From Hydrogenophilales bacterium 28-61-23 (GTDB taxonomy: Bacteria > Pseudomonadota > Gammaproteobacteria > Burkholderiales > Thiobacillaceae): DNA of 33,506 nucleotides. The stretch spans positions 1 through 33,506 of the forward strand of contig NCGJ01000019.1 of NCBI GenBank assembly GCA_002281555.1, written 5' to 3'. The translations under genes and the position numbers were made by a program. This document shows, in pieces, positions 1-8,241 of the stretch. The notes under the pieces were generated by a model. The model was not told the DNA's origin. It saw only the letters and a program-made list of their open reading frames with translations, and made no database searches. Within the stretch, counting starts at the first letter, position 1, and every line of letters begins with the position of its first letter.

Positions 1-98
1 GTAGGACCTGCAGTTTGCCAGGTCGCCAGCTTTCTTCATCGTTTCAATGGCTTGCCGTCGCAATTCGCCAACACTGGGGCTTATGTAAGTGCCATTCG

Positions 99-455
99 GC
101 CCTGGCTGGCAAAGACATTACGATCTACGGTGACGGCACCCAGACGCGTTCGTTTTGTTATGTCGATGACATGATCGACGGCTTCATCGCGATGATGGCG
201 ACCGAGAAAGGCTTTACCGGCCCGATCAACATGGGCAATCCGGGCGAATACCAGATTGGCGAACTGGCCGAAATCATCGTCTCGATGTGCGGCACCTCGT
301 CCAAAGTCATCTACCAACCCCTGCCAGAAGACGATCCGTGCCAGCGCTGCCCGGATATCTCGCTGGCGAAACAAAAACTGGACTGGGAGCCCAAGGTGCA
401 ATTGAAAGACGGCCTGGAACGGACGATTGCGTATTTCCGTAACCTTGCTGACTGA
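99..455 (+). CDS. NAD-dependent epimerase/dehydratase, C-terminal fragment (UDP-glucuronate decarboxylase-like)
   Basis: This is the last ~118 residues of an extended short-chain dehydrogenase acting on nucleotide sugars. The segment with ITIYGDGTQTRSFCYVDD, then GPINMGNPGEY, then an RCPDISLAKQKLDWEP stretch is typical of the C-terminal half of UDP-glucuronate decarboxylases and dTDP-glucose 4,6-dehydratase relatives. The enzyme would supply a sugar nucleotide for the exopolysaccharide cluster that follows. The Rossmann half and the YxxxK active site are missing. Positions 1 to about 98 do not encode the expected upstream part of the family in any + frame, so the gene is truncated or joined to foreign sequence near the window edge. 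An ATG at 15 opens the same frame, but its first ~28 residues do not look like this family. The next gene begins 39 bases downstream. Confidence 0.75.
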   Translation, partial: ALAGKDITIYGDGTQTRSFCYVDDMIDGFIAMMATEKGFTGPINMGNPGEYQIGELAEIIVSMCGTSSKVIYQPLPEDDPCQRCPDISLAKQKLDWEPKVQLKDGLERTIAYFRNLAD

Positions 456-494
456 CAATCACCGGCTTTTCCGCCTTTCGTAACAGGGTGATCG

Positions 495-1706
495 GTGTCT
501 TCGCGCATTGCTTATTTCATCAACCAATACCCCAAAGTCAGCCACAGCTTCATCCGGCGCGAGATTCTTGCATTGGAACGGCAGGGTTTTGAGGTTCAGC
601 GCATCGCTCTGCGTGGTTGGGATAGCGAACTGGTTGATGCGGAAGACTTGCGTGAGCGCGAACAAACTCGTTATGTGCTGAAGGACGCTGGATTCGGCCT
701 TATATCCGCGCTGTTACGCTGCGCCCTGGTCACACCCAACCGATTTTTCTCTGCTCTCGCGCTGGCCTTGCGCATGGGGCGCCAGGCGGATCGCCCTTGG
801 CCATTTCACTTGATCTATCTGGCCGAGGCCTGCCGCATCCAGCCCTGGATGAAGGATTTCAATGCCTCGCACGTGCATGCCCATTTCGGCACGAACTCGG
901 CTGAGGTCGTCATGCTGGCGCATGTTCTGGGCGGGCCGGCTTACAGCTTCACCGTCCACGGCCCGGAAGAATTCGACAAACCCAAGTTCATCGGCCTGGG
1001 CGAAAAAATCCGCCGCTCTGCTTTCGTGGTCGCGATCAGTTCTTACGGCCGCAGCCAGCTTTACCGCTGGGTTGAACACGATCAGTGGCAAAAAATTCAA
1101 GTAGTGCATTGCGGATTGGAGCGCGCTTTCCACGCAGTGACACCCGTGCCGCTGCCCGAGACACCCCGGATGGTTTGTGTCGGGCGGATCTGCGAACAGA
1201 AGGGTCAGTTGCTGTTGATCGAAGCGGCCGGCCGAATGGCGGCCAAGGGTATCGACTTCGAATTGGTGTTGGCTGGCGATGGCGAGATGCGGGGCGAGGT
1301 GGAAGCCTTGATTGCCCGGCATGGCATCGGCCAGCGGGTGCGGATTACCGGCTGGATCAGCGCTGATCAGGTTCGCGATGAGATTCTGGCCGCGCGTGGC
1401 CTGGTTTTGCCGAGCTTTGCCGAAGGCTTGCCGGTGGTGATCATGGAAGCGATGGCCTTGCGTCGACCGGTGTTGACAACTTTTGTCGCCGGCATTCCCG
1501 AACTGGTCATGGCGGGCGAAAACGGGTGGTTGTTTCCGGCCGGTTCGGTGGATGCGTTGATCGAAGCGATGCAGGCTTTTCTGGCTACGCCACAAGCCAC
1601 GTTGGCGCGAATGGGCGAGGCGGGTTATCAACGCGTGCGGGCGCGACACGACATCGATATCGAGGCGGCCAAACTGGTCAATCTGTTTCGAGGATCCCGG
1701 CCGTGA
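495..1706 (+). CDS. GT4-family glycosyltransferase, exopolysaccharide biosynthesis
   Basis: This 403-residue, GT-B fold retaining glycosyltransferase would transfer a sugar from a nucleotide donor onto a lipid-linked exopolysaccharide intermediate at the cytoplasmic face of the inner membrane. The N-terminal domain shows FINQYPKVSHSFIRREI near the start and HAHFGTNSAEV around residue 128, as in WcaL/EPS-type enzymes. The C-terminal donor-binding domain has VGRICEQKG (~229-237), a GDGEMR turn (~261) and the E-x7-E signature as EGLPVVIME (E310 to E318). The start is a GTG. The stop overlaps the start of the following GT2 gene, so the two are translationally coupled. Donor and acceptor cannot be read from the sequence. 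Confidence 0.88.
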   Translation: MSSRIAYFINQYPKVSHSFIRREILALERQGFEVQRIALRGWDSELVDAEDLREREQTRYVLKDAGFGLISALLRCALVTPNRFFSALALALRMGRQADRPWPFHLIYLAEACRIQPWMKDFNASHVHAHFGTNSAEVVMLAHVLGGPAYSFTVHGPEEFDKPKFIGLGEKIRRSAFVVAISSYGRSQLYRWVEHDQWQKIQVVHCGLERAFHAVTPVPLPETPRMVCVGRICEQKGQLLLIEAAGRMAAKGIDFELVLAGDGEMRGEVEALIARHGIGQRVRITGWISADQVRDEILAARGLVLPSFAEGLPVVIMEAMALRRPVLTTFVAGIPELVMAGENGWLFPAGSVDALIEAMQAFLATPQATLARMGEAGYQRVRARHDIDIEAAKLVNLFRGSRP

Positions 1707-2881
1707 TCGTGTTCGAGATACTGATCGGCACGCTGACCGCAATCATCCTGACCCCGACCATCGTGCTGTTTGTGCAAGTCCTGCTGGCATGGACGCCAAG
1801 CCGAGGTCGCGCACTGACCGATAGGGCGCGTCCTCGGCTGGCTGTGCTGATTCCCGCCCACAACGAGGCAGCCGTCATTGCCGAAACGCTCCGGCCTCTG
1901 CTGGCTCAGTTGGTTTCATCTGACAGAATTCTGGTGGTCGCGGACAACTGTTCGGATGACACGGCGAAAATCGCCGCCGACAAGGGGGCGGAAGTGGTCG
2001 AACGCTCCGACCCAGACCATCGCGGCAAAGGCTATGCGCTGGATTTCGGAATCCGTCATCTGGCTGCGGACCCGCCGGAAACAGTCATCATCGTCGACGC
2101 CGATTGTCATGCCATGCCAGACGCAATCGATCGACTGGCACGCCAATGTGCAACTACCCAGTCCCCCGTCCAGACCTTGTACTTGATGCGCAACTCGCCA
2201 GGCGCCAGTCTGAAGCAGCGCATCGCCGAATTCGCCTGGCTGGTGAAAAACCGGGTACGCCCTCTCGGCAGCCATCGGCTCGGCGTGCCCTGTCAGTTGA
2301 TGGGCACCGGCATGGCATTTCCCTGGGCGCTGATCTGCCAGGCCAAGTTGGCGAATTCAGAACTGGTGGAAGACATGAAGCTGGGCATCGATCTGGCCCT
2401 GGCCGGGCATCCGCCGGTTTTCTGCGTCGAGGCCCTGGTGACCAGCCAATTTCCCGAGTCCGCCCCTGCGGTGGACAGCCAGCGCACACGCTGGGAACAC
2501 GGCCATCTGGGCATGATCATGCTGGAAGCGCCGCGTCTGATCGGCCGCGCCCTGATCCGTGGCGATTTACGGCTGCTGGCTATGGCGCTGGATCTTGCCG
2601 TGCCGCCGCTTGCCCTGCTGGTCGTGTTGATTTCGAGCCTTTTCGCCATTGCGTTTGCGGGTTATTGGGCTGGCCTGTCCGCCCTCCCACTCGTTCTGTC
2701 CTCGGCCGCGCTGGGTTTGTTGACCTTCACGGTACTGCTTGCGTGGCTGGGCTGGGGGCGTCGCATTCTGCCGTTCGCGGACTTGCTATCCATCCCGCTC
2801 TACGTTCTGGGCAAGGCCCCGATCTACCTGAAATTCTGGACCAAACGCCAGAAAGACTGGGTTCGTACCAGTCGCGACTGA
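1703..2881 (+). CDS. GT2-family membrane glycosyltransferase
   Basis: This ~392-residue family 2 glycosyltransferase belongs to the processive, cellulose-synthase-like branch. One N-terminal membrane segment (~1-30) is followed by the catalytic domain with VLIPAHNEA (~48-56), VVADNCSDD (~78-86), VDADC (~131-135), the ED pair of LVEDMK (223-224) and QRTRW (260-264). Together these give the D, DxD, ED, QxxRW set. C-terminal hydrophobic stretches (~290-370) look like two or three membrane spans. It likely elongates or primes an exopolysaccharide. I chose the GTG at 1703, which overlaps the stop of the preceding glycosyltransferase; upstream in-frame codons lie within that gene. A hairpin with a T tract lies about 33 bases after the stop. 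Confidence 0.87.
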   Translation: MIVFEILIGTLTAIILTPTIVLFVQVLLAWTPSRGRALTDRARPRLAVLIPAHNEAAVIAETLRPLLAQLVSSDRILVVADNCSDDTAKIAADKGAEVVERSDPDHRGKGYALDFGIRHLAADPPETVIIVDADCHAMPDAIDRLARQCATTQSPVQTLYLMRNSPGASLKQRIAEFAWLVKNRVRPLGSHRLGVPCQLMGTGMAFPWALICQAKLANSELVEDMKLGIDLALAGHPPVFCVEALVTSQFPESAPAVDSQRTRWEHGHLGMIMLEAPRLIGRALIRGDLRLLAMALDLAVPPLALLVVLISSLFAIAFAGYWAGLSALPLVLSSAALGLLTFTVLLAWLGWGRRILPFADLLSIPLYVLGKAPIYLKFWTKRQKDWVRTSRD

Positions 2882-2914
2882 TTCCGCGCGACCAGCGTCT
2901 TTAGCCCCCTCCAT

Positions 2915-2932
2915 ATGAGCCGTTCGGCTCAT
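2915..2932. repeat. 18-bp palindrome copy 1, with T tract (probable terminator of the GT operon)
   Basis: ATGAGCCGTTCGGCTCAT is a perfect inverted repeat followed on the + strand by TTTTT (2932-2936), 33 bases after the GT2 stop. Here it fits a rho-independent terminator. The same 18 bases recur at 18309, 24207 and 25320 (the central TT reads AA in the last two, which is the same sequence on the other strand). Confidence 0.85.
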
Positions 2933-3070
2933 TTTTCGCTGCCGTCTCACTCCATTGATTGTCATCTTGCGTCTGTAGCCTAGGCGCATAGGTCAAGGCA
3001 ACGACACGTCAAGCCACAGAGTCAATCCCTCCAAACACGTTTCAAGGTCGCGGATACGCAGCCCACCGAG

Positions 3071-4516
3071 ATGCAGACCCCCAGCATTCATACAAATTCT
3101 TGTTTAAGCGACCCGGAATCCTGTTCAAGCCCGGCTGCGTTCGATCACGTCAACGCCAATGACGCGAATCCCCATGACGAACGCCCTGTCGCCAACGACG
3201 ATCTTGCGCATCCGCACGCCACGGTGGTGTCGCTTTTTTCAGCGGGCAAAGTCGCGCGCGCCTCGCATCTGCCTGAAATTCCCAATTCGGAACTGAACAA
3301 AGTCGTCAGCATGCTGCAAGCGGTTGAGCATCAGACCGTTTCGGATTTCGATCGCAATGTTTACTGCCTGCTTGGCATTCCCATCGATGCGGTGAATATG
3401 GAGCAAGCCTTGCTGCATGTCCGGGATGCGGCCCTGCGCAGACAACAGTGCTTCCTGTCCACGCCAAATCTGAACTTCCTGATTGGCTGTCAGCGTGACG
3501 CCACATTTCGCGGCTCCCTGATCAACAGCAATCTGAACATCGTCGATGGCCTGCCCCTGGCATGGATGGCGCGGCGTCTTGGCATACCGGTGCTGCGTCG
3601 AGTAACCGGTTCGGGCTTATTCGAAAAACTGATGGCCGCGCCGGAACAATCCGGCCGCAAGTTGTCGGTTTATTTCTTCGGTGGCCAGGATGGCGTCGCC
3701 CAGACCGCATGCCGGAACTTGAACGAGGGTGCTTACGGCTTGAGTTGCGCCGGCGCTCAATCGCCGGGTTTTGGCTCTGTCGAAGCCCTCAGCACGCCGG
3801 AGACGATAGACCGCATCAACGCGAGCGGCGCCGATTTTCTTGTCGTGTCTCTCGGCGCGCGCAAGGGGCAAGCCTGGATTGAACACAACATGCACCGGCT
3901 GAATGTACCGGTCGTCAGCCATTTGGGCGCGGTGGTCAATTTCGTCGCAAAAACGGTGGATCGCGCACCCGATGCATTCCAGAAATACGGCCTGGAATGG
4001 TTGTGGCGCATCAAGGAAGAGCCGGCGTTGTGGTCGCGTTACTGGAATGACGGTATCGGCATGCTGAATCTGTTGCTGACGCGCGTTCTGCCCCATGTGG
4101 CTTATCGGAAACTGAGATGCGCTTCGATGTTCATGCGACCCGACTATGCCGCGGTCCAACTGGACAAAAGCCCGACCGAGTGTCGCATCGCGCTGTTTGG
4201 CGCGGTTCCGGATGTCGTCCCCAGCCAGATTCGGGAAGCGCTCAAAAACGCCGCGCTGATGGAAACCGATGTGCTGGTCGATCTGAACGAGACACACCAT
4301 CTGAGCCCGGCCGCCTTCGGCTTGCTGCTGATTTTGCGTAAACACCAGACCGCCGCCGGCAAGTCGTTGCGTTTCACCGGCCTTTCGCGCCGCATGCGCA
4401 GGCTGTTCCAATGGAATGGCGTGGAATACCTGTTGACGGATGCCGCAGCCACGCCCGCGTGCAAACCCGTAGCGGCCATCTCCACTCGCGCCGCCCTCGA
4501 AGCAACTTCTCTGTAA
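3071..4516 (+). CDS. WecB/TagA/CpsF-family glycosyltransferase fused to a C-terminal STAS-like domain
   Basis: The protein has 481 residues. Residues 1-90 are polar, rich in Asn, Asp and His, and probably disordered. Residues ~95-325 form a WecB/TagA/CpsF (GT26) domain, with STPNLNFL (~130-137), the conserved Asp in NIVDGLPLAW (D159), VYFFGGQDG (~200-208) and SLGARKGQAW (~260-269). These enzymes transfer HexNAc or related sugars to lipid-linked acceptors. Residues ~367-458 resemble a STAS/anti-sigma-antagonist fold: an ALFGAV strand, VDLNETHHLSPAAFGLLLIL, then FTGLSRRMRRLF. The residue expected to be a phosphorylatable Ser in antagonist proteins appears to be Ala, so a structural or partner-binding role is as likely as a switch. 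Normal family members are about 240 residues, so the length agrees with a fusion. No strong ribosome binding site precedes the ATG. Confidence 0.85.
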   Translation: MQTPSIHTNSCLSDPESCSSPAAFDHVNANDANPHDERPVANDDLAHPHATVVSLFSAGKVARASHLPEIPNSELNKVVSMLQAVEHQTVSDFDRNVYCLLGIPIDAVNMEQALLHVRDAALRRQQCFLSTPNLNFLIGCQRDATFRGSLINSNLNIVDGLPLAWMARRLGIPVLRRVTGSGLFEKLMAAPEQSGRKLSVYFFGGQDGVAQTACRNLNEGAYGLSCAGAQSPGFGSVEALSTPETIDRINASGADFLVVSLGARKGQAWIEHNMHRLNVPVVSHLGAVVNFVAKTVDRAPDAFQKYGLEWLWRIKEEPALWSRYWNDGIGMLNLLLTRVLPHVAYRKLRCASMFMRPDYAAVQLDKSPTECRIALFGAVPDVVPSQIREALKNAALMETDVLVDLNETHHLSPAAFGLLLILRKHQTAAGKSLRFTGLSRRMRRLFQWNGVEYLLTDAAATPACKPVAAISTRAALEATSL

Positions 4517-4531
4517 CGATGAGGGATTAGA

Positions 4532-6142
4532 GTGGATGGCCGTGCCAGTGGCACGCCCATCAACTCTTTGTTCGCCCCTCTTCGACCAGGCTCCTCTGTG
4601 TATACCGCGAAAATCTTTTCCCGCGCCGGCCGCGCCCCGGCCGCTTTATTGCTTGCCGCCCTGATGGCGCTCGCCGCCTGTTCATCGCCGACCGAAGTCG
4701 CCCAGCAGCATTACGAAAAGGGCATGGCGCTGTTCAAGCAGGGCGGCAAGGAAAATATCGCCCTGGCCGATACTGAGTTCCGCAATGCGCTGGAGATCAA
4801 GAAAACCCTGGCGCACGCGATCTACGGCCTCGCCCTGGTGGCCGAACAGCAAGGAAAAATGCCCGAGATGTTCAGCTATCTGAACCAGACCCTGGGGCAG
4901 GATCCGAATCATGTCGAAGCACAGATCAAGATCGGCAAACTGTTATTGAGCGCGGGTCAGATCGACCGCGCGGCCGAGGCCAGCGAAAAAGCGCTCCGGT
5001 TGAAACCCGACGATCCGGCCGCCCAGATGTTGCACGCCGCGTTGTTGCTGAAACGGGGCGATAGCGCCGGCGCAATTGCCCTGACCAACAAAGTGTTGGC
5101 CAAAACGCCCAACGACACCGACGCCATCGAGCTTCTGGCCAACGAGCGACTCATGGCCGGAGATACCGAAGCCGCACTGCGCCAGGCCGACTCGGGCCTG
5201 AAAATCCAGGCGAACAGCATTCCGTTGCTCGCCATCCGCATCCAGGCGCTGGAGAAACTGGGCCGCTTCGACCATGCCGAACTGGCGATCCGCGAGCTCA
5301 TCGCCAAGCATCCGGAAAACCCGCAATTTCAGGGCGCATTGATCCGCTTCCTGGTTTCCCACGACCGCAAGGACGCGGCCGAAGCGGAACTGCGCGCCGT
5401 CGCCGCCAAGGATCCGAGCAACACCAAGGCCAAACTGGAAATCGTCCGTTTCGTCAACGCGTTGAAAGGCCCCGCCGGCGCGCGCCAGGAACTGGAATCG
5501 ATGCTGGCCAAACAACCCGACAACAATGAACTGAAGTTTGCCCTGGCCGGCCTGCTGCAAGCCATGAACGATCGGCCGGCGGCGGAAACGCTGATTCGCT
5601 CGATCATGGCCAAGGCCGGAGACAGCGCCGATGGCCTCAAGGCCAAGGCGCAAGTGGCAACCTACCTGCTCGAAGACGGCAACAAAGCCGCCGCGACAAA
5701 ACTTGCCGACGAGATACTGGCCAAGGACAACCGCAATGAGCAGGCTTTGCTGATCAAGGTATCCATGGTTCTCGACGAGCACCGCGTCGATCAGGCCATC
5801 ACCGATCTGCGCGCATTGTTGCGTGACAACCCGGATTCCTTGCGCGCCATGCTGCTGCTGGGCAAAGCGCATGAAATGCAGGGCACGCCGTCACTGGCCG
5901 AGGATCAGCTCGTGCACGCCTATCAGGCCAGCAAGATGGAACCGGCCTATGGCATCGCTTTTGCGGAATTCCTGCTGCGCCAGAACCAACCGGCGCGCGC
6001 GGAAAAGCTACTGGCCGAAATGATCGCCGCCAAGCCGGGACTTGTTCCCGCCCTCAAACTGTTGGCCAAGGCCAGATCGGACCAGGGCAACTGGGACGGC
6101 GTACAGCAGGCGAACAGTGAAATTCGCCGTCTGGGCGGTTGA
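4532..6142 (+). CDS. TPR-repeat lipoprotein, PEP-CTERM system (PrsT-like)
   Basis: This predicted periplasmic lipoprotein is built almost entirely from tetratricopeptide repeats. Blocks such as GRFDHAELAIRELIAKHPENP and HVEAQIKIGKLLLSAGQ recur at ~34-residue spacing from residue ~55 to the end. The lipobox LAAC is at residue 50 if translation starts at the GTG at 4532, which has a good GAGGGA site just upstream. An in-frame GTG at 4598 would give a more normal signal peptide (Cys at 28) but a weaker site. TPR lipoproteins of this kind (PrsT) accompany exosortase/exopolysaccharide loci and are thought to scaffold assembly or export. At 536 residues it is shorter than the large PrsT proteins of about 900, so it may be a reduced relative. 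It lies 15 bases after the STAS-fused glycosyltransferase. Confidence 0.8.
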   Translation: MDGRASGTPINSLFAPLRPGSSVYTAKIFSRAGRAPAALLLAALMALAACSSPTEVAQQHYEKGMALFKQGGKENIALADTEFRNALEIKKTLAHAIYGLALVAEQQGKMPEMFSYLNQTLGQDPNHVEAQIKIGKLLLSAGQIDRAAEASEKALRLKPDDPAAQMLHAALLLKRGDSAGAIALTNKVLAKTPNDTDAIELLANERLMAGDTEAALRQADSGLKIQANSIPLLAIRIQALEKLGRFDHAELAIRELIAKHPENPQFQGALIRFLVSHDRKDAAEAELRAVAAKDPSNTKAKLEIVRFVNALKGPAGARQELESMLAKQPDNNELKFALAGLLQAMNDRPAAETLIRSIMAKAGDSADGLKAKAQVATYLLEDGNKAAATKLADEILAKDNRNEQALLIKVSMVLDEHRVDQAITDLRALLRDNPDSLRAMLLLGKAHEMQGTPSLAEDQLVHAYQASKMEPAYGIAFAEFLLRQNQPARAEKLLAEMIAAKPGLVPALKLLAKARSDQGNWDGVQQANSEIRRLGG

Positions 6143-6153
6143 TGGCACAGCCC

Positions 6154-6197
6154 GCCGGCAAGGCCGGACTACAGTAGGTCGGCAATCCCTTGCCGAC
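6154..6197. repeat. REP-like inverted pair (BIME-like) upstream of the ATPase gene
   Basis: 6174-6197 starts with GTAG followed by GTCGGCAA TCCC TTGCCGAC, a 7-8 bp stem with a short loop. This matches the layout of REP sequences. 6154-6172 is an inverted partner ending CTAC, with stem CCGGC/GCCGG. The 24-base element is repeated exactly at 18389-18412. It lies between the TPR lipoprotein and the ATPase gene. Confidence 0.7.
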
Positions 6198-6222
6198 ATC
6201 ACGCTGAAAATAGGTAAACCAA

Positions 6223-7047
6223 ATGTACGAATCGTTCTACGGGCTGACTGAAAAGCCTTTTTCCATCCAGCCCGACCCGGAGTTTCTGTATTTCGGCAAG
6301 CGCCATACGCTGGCCTATTCCATGCTCGAGTACGCCATCGAAAGCCAGGCTGCTTTCTGCGTCGTCACCGGCGAGATCGGCTGTGGCAAGACCACGTTGA
6401 TCCGCCACCTGCTCAACCATCTGCCGGACAGCCTCAGCGTCGGTCTGGTCGCCGGCCCGCACCGGGAGACGGCTGGCGTACTGGAATGGGCGTCTCTGGC
6501 GCTGGGTTTGCCCTATGAAGGCTTGTCCGGGTTGGCGCTATACGACGCGTTTCAGCGCTTTCTGATCAAGCAATACGGCGGCGGACGCCGCGTGCTGCTG
6601 ATCATCGACGAAGCGCAAAGCCTCACGCCGGAAGATCTGGAAGTTCTACGCATGCTGTCCAACATCAATGCCGACAAGGATCAACTGCTGCAGATCGTCC
6701 TGGTCGGCCAGACCCAGTTCCGCGCCATGCTGCAGCGCCCGGAACTGCAACAGTTCGCCCAACGCATCGCCGTGCATTTCCACATCCCGCCGCTGGAACA
6801 GGCGGAGGTCGAGACCTATATCCGGTATCGCCTGGCCATCGCCGGCAAGGATGAACCGCTGTTCAGCCCGGAAGCCTGCCAGCGCATCGCCGACGCCAGC
6901 CGAGGCATTCCGCGCGGCATCAACATCTTGTGCGACACCGCCCTGGTTTACGGTTTCAGCGGCGAGCTTGCGTGGATCGATGCCGCCATCGTCGAGGATG
7001 TCATCCGCGACAAGGCCCAGTACGGGGTTTTCACCGTCTCCGCCTGA
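6223..7047 (+). CDS. ExeA-like AAA ATPase, PEP-CTERM/exosortase-system-associated
   Basis: The protein has 274 residues and opens MYESFYGLTEKPFSIQPDP, the hallmark start of GspA/ExeA-like ATPases that accompany exosortase loci. Walker A is GEIGCGKTT (50-58), Walker B is LLIIDEAQ (125-132) and a sensor region IVLVGQTQF follows at ~158. The C-terminal lid includes PRGINILCDTALVYGF. The family is cytoplasmic and is thought to energise or organise surface polysaccharide or protein assembly; the exact role is not established. Length agrees with the family (about 270). It closes the exopolysaccharide block. The 259 bases after it contain a sigma-54 promoter for the next gene. Confidence 0.88.
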   Translation: MYESFYGLTEKPFSIQPDPEFLYFGKRHTLAYSMLEYAIESQAAFCVVTGEIGCGKTTLIRHLLNHLPDSLSVGLVAGPHRETAGVLEWASLALGLPYEGLSGLALYDAFQRFLIKQYGGGRRVLLIIDEAQSLTPEDLEVLRMLSNINADKDQLLQIVLVGQTQFRAMLQRPELQQFAQRIAVHFHIPPLEQAEVETYIRYRLAIAGKDEPLFSPEACQRIADASRGIPRGINILCDTALVYGFSGELAWIDAAIVEDVIRDKAQYGVFTVSA

Positions 7048-7197
7048 ATCTTTGCGCGCTCGATGTCCCGCGATGCGGATTCGGATCGAACAGGTCGCGC
7101 GCCGCCAGCAAAAATCGAGCGCGACATTGTCGGCACGCCTTACAGCCCCCCCACACAACGCACTTTAAATACCATTAAATACAACGAGTTAAATTAA

Positions 7198-7214
7198 CGG
7201 CATAAATATTGCTT
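7198..7214 (+). promoter_or_regulatory. sigma-54 (RpoN) promoter of the PEP-CTERM gene at 7307
   Basis: The sequence CGGCATAAATATTGCTT has GG at 7199-7200 and GC at 7211-7212, exactly 10 bases apart, with the flanking CA and TT of the TGGCAC-N5-TTGC consensus. RpoN control of PEP-CTERM genes is known in related bacteria (PrsK/PrsR systems). The predicted transcription start is about 80 bases before the ATG. Confidence 0.7.
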
Positions 7215-7306
7215 ATAAGCAAAGTCTTCTATTCCGGCGCTTTGCTCGCACCTAGGTTGACAAAGCTAAAGCCGGCATTCCATTTTTTAAATCCTGATAG
7301 CACATC

Positions 7307-8059
7307 ATGAAAACAACATCGACTCCCGCCAGCTCCACCCTATCCGCCCCGATTTCCGTCCTGACCCGTCTGAGCCTGGCCGCCCTGCTGGCTTCCCCCC
7401 TGGCCGTACATGCCGACACCATGATCGACGATTTCTCGGCCGGCACTATGGGCACACTCACCGGCGCGGGATCGTTCTCCGAGTCCGTCGCCAACGTATT
7501 GGGCGGTGTACGCGAGGTGGACTTCAGTTTTTCCGGCAACCCCAACGGCAACAGCCTTTACCTGGATCTTTTCGATCTTGGCCTGTTGTCCAGCGCCACC
7601 AAGAGCCAGATCGGTGTCTACACCCTGACCTATGACGGCCATGCCGGCAGCAACCCCGCCAATAGCGGACTGAACCTGGATCTTTCGACGGCGAGCGCCA
7701 TCGCGGTACGCGCCTCGGCGGACTTCTGGTCCATGGGCAGTTCGTTCAGCCACATGTCCGTTGCCCTGACCGACAACTCGGGCATCACCAAGACCCTCAG
7801 CCTGACGCCCAGCATTCCGTCCTATGATTTCGGCGACATCCTGTTCAATCTGAACGATTCGGCCTTCACCGGCCTGAACAAAAGCCATGTCGACCGCATC
7901 GGCCTGTCTTACGTTTCGGCCCTCAGCGCGGACACCGATTTCGACTCGATCAGCATTCAGGGAAACGCGGTAGCCATGCCGGTACCCGAAGCCGACACCG
8001 CCGCTTACATGCTGCTAGGCGTGGGACTGGTCGGCCTGTTGGCTCGGCGTCGCGGCTGA
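7307..8059 (+). CDS. PEP-CTERM sorting-domain protein, unknown function
   Basis: This 250-residue secreted protein has an extended N-terminal signal peptide (hydrophobic core ~20-33, cleavage likely after VHADT). The body is rich in Ser, Gly and Asp with predicted beta structure (LYLDLFDLG, IGVYTLTYDG). It ends with the PEP-CTERM signal VPEADTAAYMLLGVGLVGLLARRRG: the PEP motif, a membrane helix and a basic cluster. An exosortase (XrtA/XrtB type, not in this window) would cleave at the PEP motif and couple the protein to the cell surface or exopolysaccharide. No enzymatic motif was recognised. It is monocistronic, transcribed from the sigma-54 promoter at 7198-7214, and ends at the hairpin terminator at 8093. 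Confidence 0.85.
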   Translation: MKTTSTPASSTLSAPISVLTRLSLAALLASPLAVHADTMIDDFSAGTMGTLTGAGSFSESVANVLGGVREVDFSFSGNPNGNSLYLDLFDLGLLSSATKSQIGVYTLTYDGHAGSNPANSGLNLDLSTASAIAVRASADFWSMGSSFSHMSVALTDNSGITKTLSLTPSIPSYDFGDILFNLNDSAFTGLNKSHVDRIGLSYVSALSADTDFDSISIQGNAVAMPVPEADTAAYMLLGVGLVGLLARRRG

Positions 8060-8092
8060 GTTCGCTATTCGCCGCTATTCGCAATAGCAAAA

Positions 8093-8122
8093 CAAAAACG
8101 CGGCCCGACGGCCGCGTTTTTG
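8093..8122. terminator. Bidirectional rho-independent terminator
   Basis: A perfect 13-bp stem, CAAAAACGCGGCC / GGCCGCGTTTTTG, with a CGAC loop lies between the convergent PEP-CTERM gene and dsbC. The A and T tracts flank it on both strands, so it can end both transcripts. Confidence 0.9.
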
Positions 8123-8241
8123 TTTGAGGGTTAGCGAAGTAATCGACCCGCCACCTTAAGTCGCACCGACGAAACACGCCCCCCTTCGCGGCGACTTCGT
8201 GCCGCCCCGGTTTCTTGCCACCCATTTGCAAACCAGCGGCT

